Assembly: GCF_010645065.1 (NCBI RefSeq)
Contig: NZ_JAADZW010000015.1
Location: forward strand, 1 to 64,000
DNA length: 64,000 bases
Origin: Flavobacterium fluviatile
GTDB lineage: Bacteria; Bacteroidota; Bacteroidia; Flavobacteriales; Flavobacteriaceae
Direction of reading: 5' to 3'
Shown here: positions 37,924 through 43,969 of the stretch, piece after piece
Layout of the letters: each line of letters starts with the position of its first letter
How positions within the stretch are numbered: position 1 is the stretch's first letter
Notes under the pieces: generated by a model
Told to the model about the DNA's origin: nothing
What the model saw: the letters and a program-made list of their open reading frames with translations, nothing else
Databases searched by the model: none
Translations under genes and position numbers: made by a program

Positions 37924-38877
37924 ATGAAAATTTACAAGAAATTTTTAATGATTGCCATGGGCTTTGTATTTCAAATAAGTACTACAGTGGCACAGCATAT
38001 CACTTATGCAAAACCTGACTGGGGAACCTATTCCGCTACCGAAGATGGTTTTGTGTTGGCGAATGTGATGCATTGGCCAGAAGATGGTAAATTAGTAATT
38101 GATAGAGCGATTAAACCACGACAGGCAACGTTACTAGCGGAACCATCAAAAAAACTAAAAACAGTACTAATCGACGGAAAACTGACTATTTTTTTGCCAG
38201 AAAAGGCAAGGAGCGCTGAAGTTACAGTAGTCAAAATTCAATTAATTCCGAATGACGATTGGGCGAATCTGAATAAATATAAATTAGCGAATAGCGATCT
38301 CAAAAAAAACGAAATGAAGGAGAATAGCGTAGTGTTCATGGGGAATTCCATCACCGAAAGATGGGTCGATTTTGATCCTGATTTTTTTACTCAAAACAAT
38401 TACATCGGTCGCGGTATTAGCGGACAAACGACTTCTCAAATGCTGTTGCGATTCAAACAAGATGTGATTCAATTGCATCCGAAAGCAGTGGTCATTCATG
38501 CTGGAACCAACGACATTGCGGGTAACACAGGGCCAATTACTGTAGCTGAAATTGCCGAAAATATTTTTTCTATGGCCGAATTGGCTAAAGCCCATAACAT
38601 AAAAGTCATAGTAGCATCGGTATTGCCGGCCAGCAGTTATTCTTGGAGTCCTTCTATTGAACCCGTTGCGAAAATCACGGAGCTAAATAACTTGCTTCAA
38701 AGCTATGCCCAAAAAAACGAACTAGTGTATTTGGATTATTATTCGGCTTTGGTTAATGAGGATAAAGGCTTGAAAAAAGAATACGGTCGCGATACCGTGC
38801 ATCCTAATTTAGAAGGGTATAAAGTGATGGAACCTTTGGCAAAAGCAGCCATCAATAAGGCTTTAGGAGAAAAATAA
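37924..38877 (+). CDS. SGNH/GDSL esterase fused to a GH29-type C-terminal domain
   Basis: A 317-residue exported protein of two parts. Residues ~25-110 match the C-terminal sandwich of the GH29 protein just upstream (KPDWGTYSATEDG, NVMHWPEDGKL, RQATLLAEP, VTVVKIQLIP). Residues ~120-317 are an SGNH hydrolase: VVFMGNSITERW (block I, Ser in GNS), GRGISGQTTSQML (Gly), VVIHAGTNDIA (Asn) and RDTVHPNLEGYKVM (Asp-x-x-His). Such enzymes usually remove acetyl groups from sugars. The start at 37924 opens the signal peptide (ending near TTVAQ). The accessory domain without its catalytic barrel is the odd part; it may bind fucosylated glycans or be a fusion relic. Confidence 0.88.
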   Translation: MKIYKKFLMIAMGFVFQISTTVAQHITYAKPDWGTYSATEDGFVLANVMHWPEDGKLVIDRAIKPRQATLLAEPSKKLKTVLIDGKLTIFLPEKARSAEVTVVKIQLIPNDDWANLNKYKLANSDLKKNEMKENSVVFMGNSITERWVDFDPDFFTQNNYIGRGISGQTTSQMLLRFKQDVIQLHPKAVVIHAGTNDIAGNTGPITVAEIAENIFSMAELAKAHNIKVIVASVLPASSYSWSPSIEPVAKITELNNLLQSYAQKNELVYLDYYSALVNEDKGLKKEYGRDTVHPNLEGYKVMEPLAKAAINKALGEK

Positions 38878-39020
38878 ATCTAGGGGATTTTAGTATTGTT
38901 AATGGGTGTTTATGATTTCAGCTCGATTGGCGTTACTGAAAGGAACCGATTCTAATACTTCCGAGTAACGCCTATACAACCCAATTTGGGTAGATGGCGT
39001 TACTATCTAGCGGGTATAAT
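38741..39020 (+). repeat. Duplicated segment, copy 1 (SGNH 3' end plus flank)
   Basis: The last ~45 codons of the SGNH gene and ~140 bp of flank recur in decayed form at 39797-40153. Both copies keep GGAACCGATTCTAAT and end in TAGCGGGTATAA shortly before a toxin-antitoxin module. Confidence 0.8.
38964..39004. repeat. Hairpin between SGNH gene and parD
   Basis: AGTAACGCC at 38964 pairs perfectly with GGCGTTACT at 38996-39004, with an inner ACCCA/TGGGT stem. There is no T-run, so it is more likely part of a mobile or repeat element than a terminator. Confidence 0.6.
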
Positions 39021-39060
39021 GAAATATTTGACATTCCATAAAAAAACGTAATAATTTGAA

Positions 39061-39083
39061 AAGTTACCAGTTTTTGGTAACTT
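39061..39083. promoter_or_regulatory. Inverted repeat, probable ParD operator
   Basis: AAGTTACC and GGTAACTT form a perfect 8-bp inverted repeat with a 7-bp spacer, 13 bp before the parD start. ParD antitoxins repress their own promoter through such sites. Confidence 0.65.
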
Positions 39084-39096
39084 AGCAAAAAAAATT

Positions 39097-39348
39097 ATGG
39101 GACGAAATACTTCTATATCGCTTGGTAATCATTTCGAAAGTTTCATTGAACAAAGTGTAAATGATGGAAGATTTAATAACGCTAGTGAAGTTATCAGAGC
39201 CGGTCTTCGACTTTTAGAAGATGAGGAAAATAAAATTGTAGCTTTAAGAAAAGCAATCAATGATGGAATTGAAAGTGGACGTGCAGTAGATTTTGATGCA
39301 AAAAAACATCTTGACATTTTAAAAGCAAGAAGAAAATCAAATGGCTAA
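39097..39348 (+). CDS. parD: ParD-type antitoxin
   Basis: An 83-residue ribbon-helix-helix protein: the N-terminal TSISLGNHFESFIEQSV gives the beta-strand and first helix, and GRFNNASEVIRAGLRLLEDEE is the conserved ParD pattern (shown at residues ~25-45). The C-terminal half would wrap the toxin. It overlaps parE by 8 bp, the usual arrangement in this family. An inverted repeat in front is a good candidate for its own binding site. It belongs to an island that splits the polysaccharide locus. Confidence 0.92.
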   Translation: MGRNTSISLGNHFESFIEQSVNDGRFNNASEVIRAGLRLLEDEENKIVALRKAINDGIESGRAVDFDAKKHLDILKARRKSNG

Positions 39349-39634
39349 ATATTATTTAACGAATAAAGCTGTTGATGACTTGTCTGAAATTTGGGATTAT
39401 ACAATCGAAACATGGTCTGAAATTCAAGCTGAGAAGTATTACGAATTACTTATGGCATCATGTAAGGATTTAGCAAATAATCCCGAACTTGGTAGAAACT
39501 ATGATATAGTAACTAAAGGAATATTAGGTTTTAAATCAGGTGAGCATATTATTTTCTACTCAATTATATCAAAAACCGAAATAGAAATTGCAAGAATTCT
39601 TCATGGAATGATGGATTTAAAAAGTAGAATATAA
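39341..39634 (+). CDS. parE: ParE-type toxin
   Basis: A 97-residue RelE/ParE-superfamily toxin: KYYLTNKAVDDLSEIWDYT, EKYYELLMASCKDLANNPELGR and a C-terminal HIIFYSIISKTEIEIARILHG with MMDLKSRI. ParE toxins block DNA gyrase, whereas the related RelE toxins cleave mRNA at the ribosome; pairing with a ParD antitoxin favours gyrase. The frame is full length and looks intact. Confidence 0.92.
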   Translation: MAKYYLTNKAVDDLSEIWDYTIETWSEIQAEKYYELLMASCKDLANNPELGRNYDIVTKGILGFKSGEHIIFYSIISKTEIEIARILHGMMDLKSRI

Positions 39635-39650
39635 GGAACCTTACATAGCA

Positions 39651-39762
39651 CACGCTGCAAGCAAGCTGGGCATTTGGCTTAATTTGAAGATGATTTTGTA
39701 TTTGGAAATTTGTTCTTAGCCGAAAGTTTAGGTTTCCATAATTCCAGCCTGCATGTAGCGCA
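39651..39762. repeat. Imperfect inverted repeat after parE
   Basis: CACGCTGCAAGCAAGCTGGG at 39651-39670 matches the reverse complement of 39743-39762 at 14 of 20 positions, with a ~72-bp loop. It could be a recombination site flanking the cassette; its class is not recognised. Confidence 0.5.
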
Positions 39763-39796
39763 GGAACATTGCACATTTTAACCGAACTTCAAAAAA

Positions 39797-39931
39797 ATTC
39801 GGCTTTGGTAAACGATGAAAAAGGTTTGAAAAAAGATTACGGTCGCGATACCCTGCATCCTAATTAGAAGGATATAAAGTGATGGAACCTTTGGCAAAAG
39901 CAGCCATCAATAAGGCTTTAGGGAAAAAAAT
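39797..39931 (+). pseudogene. Fragment of the SGNH esterase gene
   Basis: These 135 bp correspond to the last ~45 codons of the intact SGNH gene at 37924, including the catalytic RDTxHPN block. A one-base loss after the CCTAATT codons creates a TAG, so the frame is broken. No upstream part of the gene remains. The fragment is a trace of a duplication that placed parDE between two copies. Confidence 0.82.
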
Positions 39932-40153
39932 AAAAAGCAGGAGGTTTTTAGTGTCAAATCGTACTGTTATTTGGCGTTTTATGATTTCATCTCGATTGGC
40001 GTTGCTGATAGGAACCGATTCTAATTGGAGTAATAAATTTCTTTCTGATGATTTATAGTAACAATTTTAGTTTTATATTTGGAGCTATTAGGCTACCGGG
40101 TGGCCTATAAACCCGAATTTGGATCGATGGTGCTACTTTGTAGCGGGTATAAA
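39797..40153 (+). repeat. Duplicated segment, copy 2 (decayed)
   Basis: This matches 38741-39020 with several indels, including TTGGCG, GGAACCGATTCTAAT and the closing TAGCGGGTAT. It lies just before the ImmA/IrrE gene, as copy 1 lies before parDE. Confidence 0.75.
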
Positions 40154-40217
40154 ACGAGTGATGGGCAATATTATTCCCACAATACTCGGTATTAAAAAAA
40201 ACAATTAGATTTGTATC

Positions 40218-41354
40218 ATGAGTACTAGGGTTGAAAATATCAATAAAAATATTATAGAATGGGCTATCGTCAGAAATGGTAATAGCGTTGAAGAATTCTA
40301 TGAGCAAAACCCGAATGTCGAAAGTTGGACAAAAGGAGATAAAAATCCAACAGTAAAACAACTTGAAGATTTTACTCATAAGGTTCATGTCCCTTTTGGT
40401 TACATGTTTTTAGAAAATCCTCCAATTGAAAAGGTCCCATTGCCTTTTTTTAGAACTGGAAGTGTTAATGAAACAAACAAGGTCAGTTTAAATGTTTTTC
40501 ATACAATCCAAAATATTCTAGATAGACAAAATTGGCTTACAGAATATCTAAATGAATTAGATTTTCCAAATCTTAATTTTATAGGTAAATATAATATTGA
40601 CGATAATCATAAAGTCATTGTAAATGACATTAGAAATATTTTAAAATTAGATTTGGATTGGGCAAGTAAACATAATACATGGGAACAAGCTCTTGACTTT
40701 TTAACAAACCAAATTGAAGAAGCGGGGATTATTGTGACATTTAATGGAATTGTAGGAACAAATACACGAAGAGTAATTGATGTGAATGAATGCAGAGGTT
40801 TTGTTTTAGTTAACAGTAAAGCTCCTTTCCTTTTTATTAATTCTGCTGATGCCAAAGCTGCACAAATGTTTACATTAATTCATGAATTAGCTCATGTTTG
40901 GCTTGGAAAGAGTGCAGGATTTGATAATCAAAACTTAATTCCAGCAAATGACCCTATTGAAATTCTTTGCGACAAAGTTGCTGCTGAATTTTTAGTTCCA
41001 GAGATTATTTTTATGAATAAATGGGAAGTTGTTAAGGACTTTGGAATTCTTAGTAGAATTTTTAAAGTAAGTCAAATTGTAATTGCTCGAAGAGCATTAG
41101 ATTTGAATCTGATTACAAAAATCAATTTCCTCGAATTTTATAATCAGTATATGGCAGATTTTAAATTCAAAAAAAGTAATCAAGGTTCAGGGGGGAATTT
41201 CTATGCAACTGCAAGAAAAAGAGTAAGTTTAAGATTTGCTTCTTTTGTTAATAATGCAGTTAAAGAAAACAAATTGCTTTACCGTGATGCTTATAAATTA
41301 ACAAACTTAAAAGGTGAAACATATAATAAGTTTGTAACTGAATATCTTTATTAA
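40218..41354 (+). CDS. Xre-like/ImmA-IrrE Zn-metallopeptidase (DUF955)
   Basis: A 378-residue protein with a helix-rich N-terminal region (ENINKNIIEWAIVRNG, ESWTKGDKNPTVKQLEDF) like the DNA-binding part of these proteins, and a central peptidase with the zinc motif HELAHVW (TLIHELAHVWLG near 220) and a downstream acidic ligand region DKVAAEFLVP. Such proteins act as regulators or antitoxins that are cut or cut others. The stop overlaps the ATG of the next gene (TAATG), typical of a two-gene module. It fits known pairs of COG2856-type proteins with DUF4411 PIN toxins. Confidence 0.88.
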   Translation: MSTRVENINKNIIEWAIVRNGNSVEEFYEQNPNVESWTKGDKNPTVKQLEDFTHKVHVPFGYMFLENPPIEKVPLPFFRTGSVNETNKVSLNVFHTIQNILDRQNWLTEYLNELDFPNLNFIGKYNIDDNHKVIVNDIRNILKLDLDWASKHNTWEQALDFLTNQIEEAGIIVTFNGIVGTNTRRVIDVNECRGFVLVNSKAPFLFINSADAKAAQMFTLIHELAHVWLGKSAGFDNQNLIPANDPIEILCDKVAAEFLVPEIIFMNKWEVVKDFGILSRIFKVSQIVIARRALDLNLITKINFLEFYNQYMADFKFKKSNQGSGGNFYATARKRVSLRFASFVNNAVKENKLLYRDAYKLTNLKGETYNKFVTEYLY

Positions 41355-41851
41355 TGAAAAAGTATTTATTAGATAGCAATATTTTTATTCAAGCTCATAG
41401 AATGTATTATCCTTTCGATGTTTTTCCAAGTTTTTGGAATAAACTTCTTGAATTATCAGAGAGCGGCATTATAATAAGTATTGACAAAGTGAAAAAAGAA
41501 CTTTGTGACAATTCTAATCAAGACCAATTATCTCAATGGTGTGATCAAACAATTAATAATTCTTTTTTCTGTGATTCAACAATATGTGTAGATAAATATT
41601 CAGAAATAGCAAAATGGACTGCTAATCATCCTCATTTTCAACAAAGTGCCAAAGACGAATTTCTTTCTACAGATTTAGCTGACCCTTGGCTAATTGCTTA
41701 TGCTATGAAAAACGATTGCATAATTGTAACACATGAAATAAGCCAACCACTGAGAAGAAATAGAATTAAAATACCTGAACCTTGTATGCATTTCGGAATA
41801 AATTATTTAACTCCTATCCAAATGTTAAGAGAGTTAAATCAGACCTTTTAG
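41354..41851 (+). CDS. DUF4411 PIN-like protein, probable toxin
   Basis: A 165-residue protein starting with KKYLLDSNIFIQAHRMYYPFD, where Asp is the first acidic residue of the PIN nuclease fold; ISIDKVKKELCD, DLADPWLIAYAMKND and IVTHEISQP follow with further acidic residues. PIN toxins cleave RNA. It overlaps the peptidase gene by one base. The pairing with an Xre/ImmA-type partner is known from surveys of toxin-antitoxin systems, so the toxin role is inference from this pairing. Confidence 0.85.
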   Translation: MKKYLLDSNIFIQAHRMYYPFDVFPSFWNKLLELSESGIIISIDKVKKELCDNSNQDQLSQWCDQTINNSFFCDSTICVDKYSEIAKWTANHPHFQQSAKDEFLSTDLADPWLIAYAMKNDCIIVTHEISQPLRRNRIKIPEPCMHFGINYLTPIQMLRELNQTF

Positions 41852-42493
41852 GAAATACTGCCCTTAACACTTCTTACGCCATTTGCGAATTTCGGGGAAT
41901 TACAGTTTCGCATCAAATTTTCGTAAAGCAGAAAAATGAGCGATTATGAATTCCCATCATCTCAAAGTCGCAAACCGTTTTGCATAATTTAACCCACCTT
42001 CAAAATACCATTTCCATTAGACAAGAAATATATAGATGAAACGGATGGGAATTAAATGTAAAATTTCCATCTGAATTTAACCGAATGATAAAATCAAATG
42101 GTGGAGAATTATTGATTTAGGAACAGTTTGAACAACATCCATTTTTTTACAAATTTCATAAAAATGATCAAATAGTGCATCCTCCGATAGGAGACAACAA
42201 GCGAAAACCCCAAAATGACTGCCCTTTGAGTAAAATAGAACGTAAAAAATCATAGTTTACAGGAATTGAACCATGATTTAAAAGGATTTTCATTAAAATA
42301 GAATAACATTGTTTCAGCAATTTCTGTTGTATTCAATGTTATTTTTTTTTGAAGTCAGGAATGAAAAATGAAACTATAATTGAACCTTTATTAAACAAAT
42401 CGACATTATAAAAATGCATTTCAAAATACCCTGTCTTTTAGTTAGTATTCTTCAAAATGAAAAAACTTAAAAATTTTGAAAGCAAATAAGTAT
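41852..42493. other. Intergenic region with possible coding debris
   Basis: Frames at 41999-42055 (FKIPFPLDKKYIDETDGN) and 42061-42255 (KFPSEFNRMIKSNGGELL, then a TAG, then EQFEQHPFFYKFH) look protein-like but are broken by stops and a frame change. I do not recognise the protein. The rest is AT-rich and must hold the promoter of the GH29 gene at 42494. Confidence 0.4.
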
Positions 42494-43888
42494 ATGAAAA
42501 AAATCCAGATTTTTAGAAAAACGATTGTACTAGCGAGCTTATGTTTGGTGTTGACTTATACTACTTCGGCGCAAGTGAATCCTGATGGTACTATTGATAC
42601 AGGCGATACAGTTGCAAATAATAAATTAAGGTCAGAGGAGTCTCCTGAAAAAGTTGCGAAACGCTTAGCATGGTGGAACGATGCCCGTTTTGGGATGTTC
42701 ATTCACTGGGGCATTTATGCTCAGGATGGCTGTTTCTGGAACGGAAAAGACGGTCGCTCAGAACACATGATGCGAAATTTACAAATTCCAATTGTCGAGT
42801 ATCAAAAGATTGCTACTCAATTCAATCCCATTCAATTCAATGCTGATGAATGGGCTAAAACAGCCAAAAATGCAGGAATGAAATACATGGTTATCACCGC
42901 CAAACACCATGATGGTTTTGCCATGTTTGATAGCCCCAGTATTGACTATAATATTGTCAAACAAACGCCTTGGAAGCGGGATCCAATCAAAGAATTAGCT
43001 GCGGCTTGTGCCAAACAAAATTTGAAATTTGGGGTGTATTATTCGTTAGGTCGCGATTGGCATGATCCCGATTGCAATTCAAAAGACGGTTGGCGCAGTA
43101 ATACATGGGATTTTCCAGAGGAAGGTAAGAAAGATTTTTCGAAATATTTTGAGCGAAAAGTAAAACCACAAATTACCGAGTTGATGCAGCAATACCATCC
43201 GGCCATTATTTGGTTTGGCACACCCGAATTGATTACTTTAGACCAAAGTCGGGAATTACTTGCCTTGATACGTTCTATTGATTCAAAATGTATTGTAAAC
43301 CAACGAGTAGGAAACCGTTTGGGCGATTATGCCGTGAAAGAGCAAAAAATTCCAGTAGGCGGTGAGCCAGACCCGTGGGAAACTTGTATGACCTTGAACG
43401 GAGCTTGGGGTTATCACAAAACCGATACCAATTGGAAATCAGCGGATTCGTTGGTACACAGTATGGTAGACATTGCTAGTAAAGGCGGTAATTTGTTGCT
43501 GAATGTAGGGCCAACTGGCGAAGGAATTATTCCATTACGTTCGGTTCAGCGTTTGGAAGAAGTGGGGGACTGGCTCAAAGTGAATGGCGAAGCGATTAAT
43601 GGAACTACTTCCAGTCCGTTTGGAATTCTAGACTGGGGACGCTGCACTAAAAAAGAGCAAAACGGGAATACCATTCTTTATTTTTCGGTTTTCAAAAGAC
43701 CTACAAATGGCCAAATACCATTGCCTAAATTTTCCAATACAATCAAGAAAGTAAGCCTTCTCTCGACCAATAAATCCTTAAAAAAAGAAGAAACAACAGC
43801 AGGTGTTGTTGTTACAATACCATCGATAAGCAATGAGGAAAGAGTAAGTGTTGTGAAGGTCGAATTAAAAGGGAGTTTAAAAACATAA
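42494..43888 (+). CDS. GH29-family protein lacking the nucleophile Asp
   Basis: A 464-residue exported GH29 protein with WWNDARFGMFIHWGIYAQDG, YMVITAKHHDGFAMFDS, MTLNGAWGYHKTD and VDIASKGGNLLLNVGPTG, all normal for the family. At the nucleophile position, where the other two GH29 proteins read WWDTP and WFDGD, it reads IIWFGTPELI: the Asp is Gly242 (codon GGC at 43217-43219). It may be a binding protein or pseudoenzyme, may use another acid, or may work on a different principle. The signal peptide (ending near TTSAQ) starts at 42494; an ATG at 42476 is less likely. It is the first gene after the toxin-antitoxin island. Confidence 0.9.
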   Translation: MKKIQIFRKTIVLASLCLVLTYTTSAQVNPDGTIDTGDTVANNKLRSEESPEKVAKRLAWWNDARFGMFIHWGIYAQDGCFWNGKDGRSEHMMRNLQIPIVEYQKIATQFNPIQFNADEWAKTAKNAGMKYMVITAKHHDGFAMFDSPSIDYNIVKQTPWKRDPIKELAAACAKQNLKFGVYYSLGRDWHDPDCNSKDGWRSNTWDFPEEGKKDFSKYFERKVKPQITELMQQYHPAIIWFGTPELITLDQSRELLALIRSIDSKCIVNQRVGNRLGDYAVKEQKIPVGGEPDPWETCMTLNGAWGYHKTDTNWKSADSLVHSMVDIASKGGNLLLNVGPTGEGIIPLRSVQRLEEVGDWLKVNGEAINGTTSSPFGILDWGRCTKKEQNGNTILYFSVFKRPTNGQIPLPKFSNTIKKVSLLSTNKSLKKEETTAGVVVTIPSISNEERVSVVKVELKGSLKT

Positions 43889-43969
43889 AAGCAGCAAATC
43901 CAATAAAAAGCGTTTATCGCCTTTTTATTTAGCACGATAATTAAAACCAAAAAGAAAGATCAAAAAAAG

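Larger units (their letters stand above)
39635..40217. other. Intergenic region with repeats and gene debris between the two toxin-antitoxin modules
   Basis: The first part (39651-39762) is an imperfect inverted repeat; the rest is the decayed second copy of the SGNH 3' end and flank. No intact gene is supported on either strand. Confidence 0.7.

Noticed and set aside
39564..39776. A 70-residue open frame on the - strand over the end of parE
   Set aside because: It overlaps an intact toxin gene and an inverted repeat; no ribosome site or family match could be argued.
42494..43888. Calling the Gly-containing GH29 protein a pseudogene
   Set aside because: The frame is full length with a signal peptide and all other motifs, with no stop or shift, so decay is not supported; altered function is more likely.
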